NCBI GenBank assembly: GCA_050184585.1
Contig: JBFXAF010000003.1
Span: 310,001 to 374,000, forward strand
Direction: 5' to 3'
Length of the DNA stretch: 64,000 nt
Origin: JBFXAF01 sp050184585
Lineage (GTDB): Bacteria; Pseudomonadota; Alphaproteobacteria; Rhizobiales; Rhizobiaceae
The notes below the pieces were generated by a model. The model did no database searches. It was not told the DNA's origin and was given only the letters and a program-made list of their open reading frames with translations. A program made the position numbers and the translations under genes. Positions 8,546 to 18,428 of the stretch are shown here, piece by piece (positions within the stretch are counted from its first letter, which is position 1; each line of letters opens with the position of its first letter).

Positions 8546-8600
8546 TACCGCACCGCGCGGCGCCTCGATTCCCTGCACTTGAAGGATGAAGGAGGCGCGG

Positions 8601-9596
8601 ATGCGCAAGATACTGGTTCCATTGACTGCAGGCCTTCTGCTTGCCGCGCCCGCGGCGGCCCAGGAGACGCTGACCATCTACACCTATGAGAGCTTCACGG
8701 CCGAGTGGGGTCCAGGTCCCCTGGTCGAGAAGGCCTTCGAGGCCGAATGCGCCTGCGACCTGAAGTTCGTCGCGGTGGCCGACGGCGTGGCGCTGCTCAA
8801 CCGCGTTCGCCTTGAGGGGGAGGGTACGCAGGCCGACATCGTGCTCGGCCTCGACACCAGCCTCACCGAGGAAGCCCGCGCCACCGGCCTTTTCGCGCCG
8901 CACGGGGCCGACCTCGCGGCGCTGACGGTTCCGGGCGGCTGGCAGGACGACGTTTTCCTGCCCTTCGACTACGGCTATTTCGCCGTCGTCTACGACACCG
9001 AAGCGGTTTCCGCGCCGCCGGCGAGCCTGGACGAACTGGTCAACGGCGACCCCGCGCAGAAGATCGCCATCCAGGATCCGCGCACCTCGACGCCCGGGCT
9101 CGGCCTGCTGCTCTGGGTCAAGGCGGTCTATGGCGATCAGGCCGGCGCGGCATGGCAGAAGCTCAGGAACCGCGTCCTCACCGTAACGCCGGGATGGAGC
9201 GAATCCTACGGGCTGCTGACGAGCGGCGAGGCGCCGATGGTGCTGTCCTACACCACCTCGGCGGCCTACCACAAAATCGCCGAGCGTTCCGAGCGCTACG
9301 AGGCGGCCGCCTTCTCGGAAGGCCATTATCTCCAGGTCGAAGTCGCCGCCATCACCAGCACTGGCGCGAAGAATGATTTGTCGGCTAAGTTCATGGCCTT
9401 CATGACGGGCCCCGGCTTCCAGGACGTGATCCCGGAAACCAACTGGATGTTTCCCGGGGGAACCATCGGGAAGCCCCTGAACCCCGTCTTCGACTCGCTG
9501 GTGAAGCCTGCGAAGACGCTTCTGATCCCGCCAGCCGAGGTCGCCGCCAACCGAAAGGCATGGATCGAGGAATGGCTCAGCGCGATGAGCCGGTAA
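8601..9596 (+). CDS. thiB: Thiamine ABC transporter, periplasmic binding protein
   Basis: A 331-residue ThiB/TbpA that binds thiamine and its phosphates in the periplasm and delivers them to ThiPQ. A signal peptide (KILVPLTAGLLLAAPAAAQ, cleavage after AAA/AQ) precedes ETLTIYTYESF, the typical mature start. The binding-protein core has the FDYGYFAVVYD and WSESYGLLTSGEAPMVLSY patterns. I start at ATG 8601, served by GGAGG five bases upstream; an ATG at 8586 would overlap that ribosome site. First gene after the TPP riboswitch. A palindromic repeat separates it from thiP, the only non-overlapping junction in the operon. Confidence 0.95.
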   Translation: MRKILVPLTAGLLLAAPAAAQETLTIYTYESFTAEWGPGPLVEKAFEAECACDLKFVAVADGVALLNRVRLEGEGTQADIVLGLDTSLTEEARATGLFAPHGADLAALTVPGGWQDDVFLPFDYGYFAVVYDTEAVSAPPASLDELVNGDPAQKIAIQDPRTSTPGLGLLLWVKAVYGDQAGAAWQKLRNRVLTVTPGWSESYGLLTSGEAPMVLSYTTSAAYHKIAERSERYEAAAFSEGHYLQVEVAAITSTGAKNDLSAKFMAFMTGPGFQDVIPETNWMFPGGTIGKPLNPVFDSLVKPAKTLLIPPAEVAANRKAWIEEWLSAMSR

Positions 9597-9628
9597 GGTA
9601 GCCAATTCGGCCAATGCGTTTCTTCGCG

Positions 9629-9782
9629 CCCCCCTCTGTCCTGCCGGACATCTCCCCCACGAGGGGGGAGATTGGCAGCTTCGGGGGTTTCGCAATTCCC
9701 GCGACGTTGGCGATTGGCGAAATCATACGTGGCATCCCATCTCCCCCCTTGTGGGGGAAATGGCCGGCAGGCCAGAGGGGGG
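9629..9782. repeat. Palindromic intergenic repeat between thiB and thiP
   Basis: Two 44-45-base arms (9629-9673 and 9739-9782) are inverted copies differing at only a few positions. Each arm also folds on itself, through CTGCCGGAC/GGCCGGCAG-type and CTCCCCC/GGGGGAG blocks. Together they form a foldback of about 154 bases. Repeats of this composition are widely scattered in Mesorhizobium-type genomes (from memory). It sits inside an operon, so it may stabilise or attenuate the thiB message relative to thiPQ. Confidence 0.85.
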
Positions 9783-9810
9783 TCGGTGCAGATAGGACTC
9801 CACCTTCCAG

Positions 9811-11451
9811 GTGCGGGGCGATCCCGCGCCGCAGGGTCGCCAAGTGCTGAACCACGACCGCCGCATCCTCGCCGGGACCTTCGCCCTCGCGGCGATCGGC
9901 GTGCTCGTCGGCGGCGCGTTCCTCGGTCTGATCATCGAAGGCGCCGCCGATCCAGCTGGCGGGGCAGGCGCCTTCGACGCTTACATGCTGCGCGTCGCTC
10001 GCTTCACGCTCCTCCAGGCGGCGCTGTCGACGCTGCTTTCGATCCTTCCAGCCATGCTCGTCGCCCGCGCGCTGTCGCGGCGCCCCGCGTTTCCGGGCCG
10101 CGGGATGCTGCTCGCGCTGTTCGCCGTGCCGCTCGGACTGCCCGCCGTCGTGGCGGCCATGGGAGTGCTCGCCCTGTTGGGCCGGTCAGGTTACTTTGCC
10201 GGCTTCCTTTCAACTCTTCACGGCGGCCAGTGGCCCGGGATCTACGGGCTGTCGGGAATCCTCGTCGCTCATGTCTTCTTCAACCTGCCATTGGCGTCCC
10301 GTCTCCTCCTACAGGCGCTGGAGACGGTTCCGGACGACCAGTGGCGGCTGGCGAGCCAGCTCGGCGTCAGAGGACGCAACGCCTTCAGGCTGATCGAATG
10401 GCCCGTGCTGCGCGCCGCCCTGCCCGGTGTCGCCGGACTGGTGTTCATGCTCTGCATAACCTCCTTCGCGGTCGTCCTGATGCTCGGCGGGGGACCGGCG
10501 GCCACCACGCTGGAGGTGGCGATCTATCAGGCGCTGCGTTTCGACTTCGATCCCGCGCGGGCGGCCGCTCTGACACTCCTCCAGATCGGGCTCACGGTCG
10601 CGGTCGCGATTGGGCTGGTCCGGATCGGAACCGACCTCGCCGCCGAGACGAACCTGAGCGTCGCGCGCCGCCGGCCGGGCGACGCAGGCATGGCGGCGTC
10701 CTTTCTCGACGCCGTCGTGATCGGTGTCGCGGCGATCTTCGTCGCCGGTCCGCTCGGCGCGGTCATGGTCGCCGGTCTCGAGGCCGACCTCGCCCGGCTG
10801 GTGACCGAACCCAGGGTGCTCCGTGCGACGCTGACCAGCCTCGTGCTCGCGGGCCTCGCTGCTGTCCTTGCGGTCGCCGCCGCGCTTTCCCTGACCGCCG
10901 CCCGTCGCGCGCTGGAGCTCCGGCGTCGTGGTGCGCGGCAGTCGCTCCTGGAAACCATGGTCGGGACCGGCGCCGGTCTTGTCCTCATCGTGCCGCCGAT
11001 CGTCGTCGGCGCCGGCTGGTTCATCCTCCTGCGCCATGTGGGGAATGTATTCGCCTTCGCCCCCTTGATGGTGGTGACGGTCAACGCGGCGATGGCCATG
11101 CCCTTCGCGGTCAGGGCCATCCGTCCGGCCTATGACGCGGCCAGCGCGCGGCACGAGCGGCTGGCCGCCGCGCTCGGCGTCGCGGGCTGGAACCGGCTGC
11201 GTTTGATCGATTGGCCGGTGTTGGCGCGGCCGATGGCGACCGCCTTCGCCTTCGCCATGGCGCTTTCGCTGGGAGACCTCGGCGTCATAGCCCTGTTCGG
11301 CAGCGACGCGGTTCAGACGCTGCCGCATCTGCTCCACGCGCGCATGGGGGCCTACCGCACCGCCGACGCGGCCGGCATCGCGCTGCTCCTGGCGCTCCTG
11401 TGCCTCGCGCTCGTTCTCGTCGCCGAACGCATGGGGAGGCCGTCTCGATGA
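9811..11451 (+). CDS. thiP: Thiamine/TPP ABC transporter permease
   Basis: A permease of about 540 residues built as a duplicated ABC membrane domain, as in ThiP: about 12 hydrophobic segments in two halves. Each half has an EAA-type loop for ThiQ contact (DDQWRLASQLGVRGRNAF near residue 175, and ERLAAALGVAGWNRLRLIDWP near residue 450). The start is uncertain: GTG at 9811, or GTG at 9844 (535 residues), which drops an arginine-rich leader; neither has a strong ribosome site. It overlaps thiQ by four bases (ATGA), implying coupling. The operon is thiB-thiP-thiQ under the TPP riboswitch. Confidence 0.93.
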   Translation: MRGDPAPQGRQVLNHDRRILAGTFALAAIGVLVGGAFLGLIIEGAADPAGGAGAFDAYMLRVARFTLLQAALSTLLSILPAMLVARALSRRPAFPGRGMLLALFAVPLGLPAVVAAMGVLALLGRSGYFAGFLSTLHGGQWPGIYGLSGILVAHVFFNLPLASRLLLQALETVPDDQWRLASQLGVRGRNAFRLIEWPVLRAALPGVAGLVFMLCITSFAVVLMLGGGPAATTLEVAIYQALRFDFDPARAAALTLLQIGLTVAVAIGLVRIGTDLAAETNLSVARRRPGDAGMAASFLDAVVIGVAAIFVAGPLGAVMVAGLEADLARLVTEPRVLRATLTSLVLAGLAAVLAVAAALSLTAARRALELRRRGARQSLLETMVGTGAGLVLIVPPIVVGAGWFILLRHVGNVFAFAPLMVVTVNAAMAMPFAVRAIRPAYDAASARHERLAAALGVAGWNRLRLIDWPVLARPMATAFAFAMALSLGDLGVIALFGSDAVQTLPHLLHARMGAYRTADAAGIALLLALLCLALVLVAERMGRPSR

Positions 11452-12179
11452 CCCGCAAGGCAGACGTCGTGCTCGATCGCGTCGGCTTCGCCTATCGCGA
11501 GACCGCATTCGATTTCGACTGCCGGATCGAGGGCGGCGCGATCGCCGCCATCATGGGCCCGAGCGGGTCTGGCAAGTCGACGCTGCTCTCCCTCGTGGCC
11601 GGCTTCGAGACGCCGAAGTCCGGGCGCATCCTCGTCGGTGGAGCCGACGTTACCAGCCTGCCGCCGGGACAGCGCCCGGTGTCGATGATCTTCCAGGAGA
11701 ACAACCTCTTCGCGCACCTGACGGTGGCCCAGAACGTCGGGCTCGGCCTGTCGCCGGGCCTGAGCCTGTCCGCCGCGGATCGGGCGAGGATCGATGAGGC
11801 GCTCGCGCGCACCGGGCTGGACGGCAAGGGCGCGCGCCTCCCGTCCGAACTGTCTGGCGGCGAGCGCCAGCGCGCCGCGATCGCCCGCGTCATGGTCAGG
11901 GACCGGCCCGTCCTGCTCCTCGACGAGCCCTTCGCGTCGCTCGGCCCCGCGCTTCGGGCCGACATGGTGTCGCTGCTCGCCGACCTGCACGCCCGCAAGG
12001 GCATGACGGTGCTGTTCGTCACCCACCAGCCGGAGGACGCCGAACGCGTCGCCGACCAGGTGATCTTCCTCGAGGCTGGCCGCGTCGAGGCGGCCGGCCC
12101 CGCCGACGATTTTTTCGGAGGGCATGGTCCCGCCGCCTTCCAGCGCTATATTGGGGACAGGATCGGGCGGATCACGTAG
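11448..12179 (+). CDS. thiQ: Thiamine ABC transporter ATP-binding protein
   Basis: A 243-residue ABC ATPase that powers ThiBP thiamine import. It has Walker A GPSGSGKST, the Q-loop QENNLFAHLTV, signature LSGGERQRAAIARV, Walker B VLLLDEP and the switch His in FVTHQ. The start ATG 11448 overlaps the thiP stop. It is the last gene of the operon; 179 bases follow before the proposed start of the next gene, with no clear terminator. Confidence 0.95.
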   Translation: MTRKADVVLDRVGFAYRETAFDFDCRIEGGAIAAIMGPSGSGKSTLLSLVAGFETPKSGRILVGGADVTSLPPGQRPVSMIFQENNLFAHLTVAQNVGLGLSPGLSLSAADRARIDEALARTGLDGKGARLPSELSGGERQRAAIARVMVRDRPVLLLDEPFASLGPALRADMVSLLADLHARKGMTVLFVTHQPEDAERVADQVIFLEAGRVEAAGPADDFFGGHGPAAFQRYIGDRIGRIT

Positions 12180-12358
12180 AATTGCCCGCAAGCGGACATA
12201 TTTCTGAGGGATGTCCGTGCGGTGCGGTTCCGCATGCTGCATTGGTTGGACACCGACCGGCGAACCTGGAACGGGTTTGTCTGCGTCTGGTCGTCCGAAG
12301 GAAGGGGTTTGGCCTGTCGACGACGCGACATAGTGCCGGAACGACCGACGCGCGGCGC

Positions 12359-13822
12359 GTGAGCCTGCGGGTGGCGGCGGCAATGGGCCTTTCGGCCCTG
12401 CTCGCCGGCTGCCAGCTCATCAATGGCGACACCGTCAGCGAGAACGCCTTCCAGCCCTCCAACAATCCCGTCACGGTCGACACCGTCAATCGCAACGACC
12501 GTCTGGCCGAGCTTGCCCGCGGCCAGCACCCGCGCATCCTCGCCACCTACGGGGGCGAATACTCCGATGCCAGGCTGGAACGCATGGTCGCCAAGGTGGT
12601 CGGCCAGTTGACGGCCGAGTCGGACAAGCCCGACCAGGCCTACAACATCACCATCCTCAATTCGCCGAACGTCAACGCCTTCGCGCTGCCCGGCGGCTAT
12701 CTCTATGTCACCCGCGGCCTGCTCGCGCTGGCCAATGATTCGGCCGAACTCGGCGCCGTCATCGCCCATGAGATGGCCCATGTCACCGCCAATCACGGGC
12801 TGGCGCGTCAGCAGAAGGAGGCGGAGGAGGGGCTCGCCACCCGCGTCGTCTCCGACGTGCTCGGCGACAGCGCCAACACCCGCGCGGCGCTCATCCGCGG
12901 CAAGCTCAGGCTGGCGCAGTTCTCGCGCAACCAGGAGCTCGAGGCCGACGCCATCGGCATCAAGCACAGCGCGCGGGCCGGCTTCGACGCCTTCGCCGCC
13001 AGCCGCTTCCTGCGATCGATGGCCTCCTACAGCGATTTCCGCGCCATCTCGGGCGCCGCCGATGCGAGCCTCGATTTCCTCGCCAGCCACCCGAACGCGC
13101 CGCAGCGCATAGAACTGGCCCAGCGGCTGGCCCGCCTCTACGGTGCGCCGGGCTCGGGCAATCGCGACCGCGACTCCTTCCTGGCGGGGGTGGACGGGCT
13201 GGTGTTCGGCGACACGCCCGAGGAAGGCTATGTCCGAGGCAACACCTTCCTGCATCCGCGCCTGGGCGTCACCTTCACCGTGCCGGCCGGTTTCGTCATC
13301 GACAATGCCGCCGCGGCGGTGACCGCGAGCGGTCCCGGCGACTTCGCCATCCGCTTCGACGGCGTCGCCCTCAAGGAGAGCGTTTCGCTGACCGACTATC
13401 TGCGCAGCGGCTGGGTCTCCGGCCTCGACGAATCGAGCGTGCGGGCCGAAACGATCAACGGAAACCCGGCGGCCATCGCCCGCGCCCGCGCCGACGGCTG
13501 GCAGTTCGACGTCGCCGTCATCCGTGCCGGCGGTCAGGTGTTCCGCCTGCTGTCGGCGGCGCCCTCGTCGGCCGGCGGGCTCGACGCGGTCGCCCGCGAA
13601 GTGAGCGCAAGCTTCCGCGTCCTGTCCGCGGCGGAGAAGGCTTCCCTCAAGCCGCTCAGGATCAGGGTCGTGACGGTCAGGGCCGGCGATACCGTCGGCT
13701 CGCTGGCCGCGTCGATGACCGGCATCGAGCGCAAGCTCGATCTGTTCCGGCTGATCAACGCGCTCGGACCGGGCGCCACCGTCTCCGCCGGCGACAAGGT
13801 GAAGATCATTTCCGACCGCTGA
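12359..13822 (+). CDS. M48-family zinc metalloprotease lipoprotein with C-terminal LysM-like domain
   Basis: A 487-residue exported protease. A short signal ends in the lipobox LLAGC (lipidated Cys at about residue 18), pointing to a membrane lipoprotein. HEMAH at about residues 137-141 is the zinc site; NQELEADAIG supplies the third ligand, as in BepA/LoiP-like M48 quality-control proteases. A middle region after residue 290 is of unknown fold. The last 50 residues (VVTVRAGDTVGSLA...VSAGDKVKII) look like a LysM peptidoglycan-binding domain. The start is uncertain: GTG 12359 fits the signal, ATG 12383 leaves a very short one, and a TTG at 12182 adds a non-conserved leader. It is convergent with rpoH. 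Confidence 0.88.
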   Translation: MSLRVAAAMGLSALLAGCQLINGDTVSENAFQPSNNPVTVDTVNRNDRLAELARGQHPRILATYGGEYSDARLERMVAKVVGQLTAESDKPDQAYNITILNSPNVNAFALPGGYLYVTRGLLALANDSAELGAVIAHEMAHVTANHGLARQQKEAEEGLATRVVSDVLGDSANTRAALIRGKLRLAQFSRNQELEADAIGIKHSARAGFDAFAASRFLRSMASYSDFRAISGAADASLDFLASHPNAPQRIELAQRLARLYGAPGSGNRDRDSFLAGVDGLVFGDTPEEGYVRGNTFLHPRLGVTFTVPAGFVIDNAAAAVTASGPGDFAIRFDGVALKESVSLTDYLRSGWVSGLDESSVRAETINGNPAAIARARADGWQFDVAVIRAGGQVFRLLSAAPSSAGGLDAVAREVSASFRVLSAAEKASLKPLRIRVVTVRAGDTVGSLAASMTGIERKLDLFRLINALGPGATVSAGDKVKIISDR

Positions 13823-13828
13823 TCGCCG

Positions 13829-14692
<864 letters not shown>

Positions 14693-14820
14693 CGTCGAAC
14701 ACTCCCGAGACGTCCCCAGGGCCCGGCGGGGCCCCCGCGAAATCGGGCTTGCGTAACCGGTTGAACCGTCGACGCACTGCCCGATAATGATAGAAACGAC
14801 CGGGAAGAGGGGAAAGTTCC

Positions 14821-16611
14821 ATGCTGACGGTCGATCGTCGCGATCTGGCGTTCCAGCTCTACGACGTCGCCGATGCGGCGGCGCTGGCGGCGCTGCCGCG
14901 GTTTGCCGATTACGATCGGGCGGCGATGGACGGCGTGCTCGACACCGCCGAGCGGATCGCGATGGCCGATTTCCTGCCTCACGCGGCCGATCTCGACGCC
15001 AACGAGCCGACGTTCGTCGATGGACGGGTGGAGATCGATCTGCGCGTCGGCAAGGCTCTCGCGGCCTATCGCGACGCGGGCCTGTTCGGCGCGGGTTTCG
15101 ACGCCGAATGGGGTGGCTCGCAGATGCCGGAGACGTTGCGCAGCGCCGTCTCCTTCATCTTCTCCATGACCAATGTCGGCACCGCCGGATACCCGTTCCT
15201 GACCATCGGGGCGGCCAATTTGATCGCCGCTTTCGGCACGCGCGAGCAGAAGGAGCGATTCCTGCGGCCGATGGTGGAGGGGCGCTGGTTCGGCACCATG
15301 TGCCTGTCCGAGCCGCAGGCCGGTTCGTCCCTCTCCGACATTGCGACGCGGGCGGAGAAGGACGCGGATGGGTCATGGCGCATCACCGGCCGCAAGATGT
15401 GGATTTCCGGCGGCGACCAGGAGATTTCGCAGAACATCGTCCACATGGTTCTGGCCAGGATCCCCGGCGGTCCGCCCGGCGTGAAGGGCATCTCGCTCTT
15501 CATCGTGCCCAAATACCTGCCTGCCGAGGACGGCGGCGTCGGCGAGCGCAATGGCGTGGCGCTCGCCGGCCTGAACCACAAGATGGGCTATCGCGGCACC
15601 ACCAATACCGCGCTGAACTTCGGCGAGGACGCGCCTTGCGCCGGCTGGCTGGTCGGCGAGGAGCACAATGGCCTCTCCTACATGTTCCGGATGATGAACG
15701 AGGCGCGTATCGGCGTCGGCCTCGGCGCCACCGCGCTCGCCGCCGCTGGCTACCGTGTATCGCTCGCCTATGCGCGCGACCGCCCGCAGGGCCGTCATCC
15801 CGACGGCAAGGACGCCGCCGCGCCGCAGGTGGCGATCGTCGAGCACGCGGACATCAAGCGCCTGCTCCTCGCCCAGAAGACTGCTGTCGAGGGTTCGCTT
15901 GCGCTTCTCTTCTACGCCGCCGGCCTGGTCGACCAGCTTCGCGCCGGGGCGGGTGATGCGCGCCGGCGCGAGAACGAGGTCCTGCTCGACCTCTTGACGC
16001 CGATCGCGAAGTCGTGGCCGTCGGAGTTCTGCCTGGAGGCGAACAAGCACGCGATCCAGGTGCTTGGGGGGTACGGCTACACGCGCGACTATCCGGTCGA
16101 GCGGCTCTATCGCGACAACCGCCTCAATCCGATCCACGAGGGAACCCACGGCATCCAGGGCTTGGACCTTCTCGGCCGCAAGGTCATGCAGGGGAATGGC
16201 GCCGGCGTTCGCCTGCTTGCGCGGCGGATCATGGCCGACGTCGCGACAGCCCATACGCACGAGACCCTGTCCGGCCACGCCGCCGATCTGGCAGCTCATC
16301 TCGGCGATACCGTCTCGACCACCGGAAGGCTCGCCGGCGCCACGGCTGAGACGCCGCGGCTGGCGCTGGCCAACGCCACGATCTACCTCGACATGCTGGG
16401 CCACCTCGTCATCGCCTGGATGTGGCTCAGGCAGGCGCTCGCCGCGACTCAGGCACTGACCAAGCCGGACGCGGACCGCGACTTCCTCGAGGGCAAGCTC
16501 GCCGCCTGCCGCTACTTCTTCGCCTATGAGTTGCCGAAGACCGCGGCCCAGCGCGATCTCCTCGACGCCCTCGACGACACCACGCTGTCGATGAAGCCGG
16601 AATGGTTCTGA
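14821..16611 (+). CDS. Long-form acyl-CoA dehydrogenase (DmdC-like family)
   Basis: A 596-residue FAD-dependent acyl-CoA dehydrogenase, longer than the usual 380 residues because of an extra C-terminal domain after about residue 465. This matches the family that includes 3-methylmercaptopropionyl-CoA dehydrogenase (DmdC). FAD-site motifs MCLSEPQAGSSLSDI and ITGRKMWISGGDQE are at about residues 160-200. IHEGTHGIQGLDLLGRKV places the catalytic glutamate at 440. No partner genes for dimethylsulfoniopropionate or fatty acid breakdown are adjacent, so the substrate cannot be named. It is divergent from rpoH. Confidence 0.9.
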   Translation: MLTVDRRDLAFQLYDVADAAALAALPRFADYDRAAMDGVLDTAERIAMADFLPHAADLDANEPTFVDGRVEIDLRVGKALAAYRDAGLFGAGFDAEWGGSQMPETLRSAVSFIFSMTNVGTAGYPFLTIGAANLIAAFGTREQKERFLRPMVEGRWFGTMCLSEPQAGSSLSDIATRAEKDADGSWRITGRKMWISGGDQEISQNIVHMVLARIPGGPPGVKGISLFIVPKYLPAEDGGVGERNGVALAGLNHKMGYRGTTNTALNFGEDAPCAGWLVGEEHNGLSYMFRMMNEARIGVGLGATALAAAGYRVSLAYARDRPQGRHPDGKDAAAPQVAIVEHADIKRLLLAQKTAVEGSLALLFYAAGLVDQLRAGAGDARRRENEVLLDLLTPIAKSWPSEFCLEANKHAIQVLGGYGYTRDYPVERLYRDNRLNPIHEGTHGIQGLDLLGRKVMQGNGAGVRLLARRIMADVATAHTHETLSGHAADLAAHLGDTVSTTGRLAGATAETPRLALANATIYLDMLGHLVIAWMWLRQALAATQALTKPDADRDFLEGKLAACRYFFAYELPKTAAQRDLLDALDDTTLSMKPEWF

Positions 16612-16621
16612 CCGTGGCCGT

Positions 16622-17899
16622 TCAGGCCTGAGGGACCGAGGCGGCCGAGGCGGCGGCGCGACTGAGCAGAAGCTCCCTTTCGCGCGCGTTCGCCGTCATG
16701 GACGCCGCGCGCTCGAATGCGGCGCGCGCCTCGTCGTGGCGGCCGAGCTTCTGCAGGAAATCGGCCCGTACGCTCGGCAGGAGATGATAGGCCCTGAGCG
16801 CCGGATCGTCCTCCAGCGCCTCGACCATAGGCAGCGCGACATCGGGGCCGAACGCCATGCCGTGGGCGACCGCGCGATTGAGTTCCACCACCGGTGAGGG
16901 GACGATGGTGGCCAGCAGGTCATAGAGCCCCGCGATCCGCGTCCAGTCGGTGTCGCCGGCGGTCGGCGCGCGCGCGTGGCACGCGGCGATCGCCGCCTGC
17001 ACGAGATAGGGCCCTGGCGTCTGGCCGAGCCCTTCCGCCCTCGCCAGCGCCGCCAGGCCGCGGCCGATCAGCACCCTGTCCCAGCGTCCCCTGTCCTGGT
17101 CGAGCAACAGGATCGGCGCGCCGTCCCTGCCTGTCCGCGCCTTCAGCCGCGACGCCTGGATTTCCATCAGGGCGACCAGCCCATGCACCTCGGCCTCGCC
17201 CTCCGCGAGTTCCGCGACGATGCGTCCGAGCCTCAGCGCCTCCTCGCACAGCGCCGGGCGGACCCAGTCCTCGCCGGCGGTGGCCGAATAGCCTTCGTTG
17301 AAGATGAGATAGACGACCTCCAGCACCGAGGGCAGCCGGACGGCCAGGTCCGCGCCGCGCGGCGTCTCGTAGGGCACGTTCGCGTCGGCCAGCGTCTTCT
17401 TCGCGCGCACGATGCGCTGGGCGAGTGTCGTTTCCGGGACGAGGAAGGCGCGTGCGATCTCCTCCGTCGTCAGTCCGCCGAGCAGTCTCAGCGTCAGCGC
17501 CACGCGAGCATCGGGGCCAAGCACGGGATGGCAGGCGACGAAGACGAGGCTGAGCAGTTCGTCTCCAACCTCGTCGTCGAGTGCGGCGTCCGGATCGAAC
17601 TGGGGCGCGGACTGTTCCAGTTCCGCCTCGTAGCCGACGTCCTGCAGCTTGCGTTCGGCCAGGCGGCTGCGCCGGGCGCGGTCGATCGCGCGGTTCTTGG
17701 CGGTTGCCATCAGCCACGCTCCCGGACGCGTGGGAACCCCGGCGTCGGGCCAGCGCTCCAGCGCCGCGACCAGCGCATCCTGCGCGAGTTCCTCGGCGAC
17801 GCCGACGTCACGGACGAAACGCGCGAGCCCGGCCACGAGCTTCGCGCGTTCGATCTTCCACACCGCCTCGATGGCGCGATGGGTTTCGACGATCGACAT
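16622..17899 (-). CDS. ECF-type RNA polymerase sigma factor, ECF42-like with long C-terminal extension
   Basis: A 425-residue sigma factor. Region 2 (residues 1-75: AELAQDALVAALERWP, ATAKNRAIDRAR) and region 4 (about 115-180: LGGLTTEEIARAFLVPETTLAQRIVRAKK) are followed by a helical extension of about 240 residues. This is the layout of ECF42 sigma factors, which lack a normal anti-sigma factor and are encoded next to DGPF/YCII proteins; the extension is thought to control activity. Two DGPF genes lie immediately upstream on the same strand, with gaps of 29 and 83 bases, as expected. Start MSIVETHRAIEAVWKIE at 17899. The promoters it reads are unknown. Confidence 0.9.
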   Translation of the reverse strand: MSIVETHRAIEAVWKIERAKLVAGLARFVRDVGVAEELAQDALVAALERWPDAGVPTRPGAWLMATAKNRAIDRARRSRLAERKLQDVGYEAELEQSAPQFDPDAALDDEVGDELLSLVFVACHPVLGPDARVALTLRLLGGLTTEEIARAFLVPETTLAQRIVRAKKTLADANVPYETPRGADLAVRLPSVLEVVYLIFNEGYSATAGEDWVRPALCEEALRLGRIVAELAEGEAEVHGLVALMEIQASRLKARTGRDGAPILLLDQDRGRWDRVLIGRGLAALARAEGLGQTPGPYLVQAAIAACHARAPTAGDTDWTRIAGLYDLLATIVPSPVVELNRAVAHGMAFGPDVALPMVEALEDDPALRAYHLLPSVRADFLQKLGRHDEARAAFERAASMTANARERELLLSRAAASAASVPQA

Positions 17900-17982
17900 C
17901 GCCCCGGAATAGGACGGCGGTCGCCATCCCGGCAACCGCCACCGTCACCGCGAGGATCGGCTCAGCCGCCGATCCGCCTTGC

Positions 17983-18399
17983 TCAGCCCCGCCTGGACTG
18001 CATCGTATCGAAGCCGGCCGCGACCGCCTGGACGTCCTCGGGATAGTCCGTCAGCTCCTGGACCTGCCGGACTTCGATCACCTCGTTGTCGCCGCCGGGG
18101 CAGCGCTTGGCCCAGTCGATCGCGGCTTCGCGGGACGGGACATCGATGATCCAGTAGCCCCCCAGCACCTCCTTGGCCTCCGCGAAGGGTCCATCGGTCA
18201 CGCGCGGTTTGCCTCCGGCGAAGGAAACCCGTGCGCCCATCGATGGCGGATGCAGGCCTTCACAGGAGATGAGGACACCGGCGTCCTGAAGCGACCGGTT
18301 GTAGGCCATCATCGCCCCGACGGCCTCGACATCGTCGGGAATGGTGCCCGGCGCGGCGGTCTCGTAGCCCTTCGGGATCATCAGCATCATGAATCGCAT
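17983..18399 (-). CDS. DGPF-domain (YCII-related) protein
   Basis: A 138-residue protein of the YCII/DGPF superfamily (ferredoxin-like dimeric barrel). Diagnostic motifs are GLHPPSMGARVSF and VTDGPFAEAKEVLGGYWII at about residues 48-90. The biochemical role of the family is unsettled; members cluster with ECF42 sigma factors. AAGGA precedes the ATG. It is the second gene of the three-gene sigma operon, 83 bases upstream of the sigma factor start. Confidence 0.88.
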   Translation of the reverse strand: MRFMMLMIPKGYETAAPGTIPDDVEAVGAMMAYNRSLQDAGVLISCEGLHPPSMGARVSFAGGKPRVTDGPFAEAKEVLGGYWIIDVPSREAAIDWAKRCPGGDNEVIEVRQVQELTDYPEDVQAVAAGFDTMQSRRG

Positions 18400-18428
18400 G
18401 GTCTTGTCCTTTCTCGTCGGCGCCGCGC

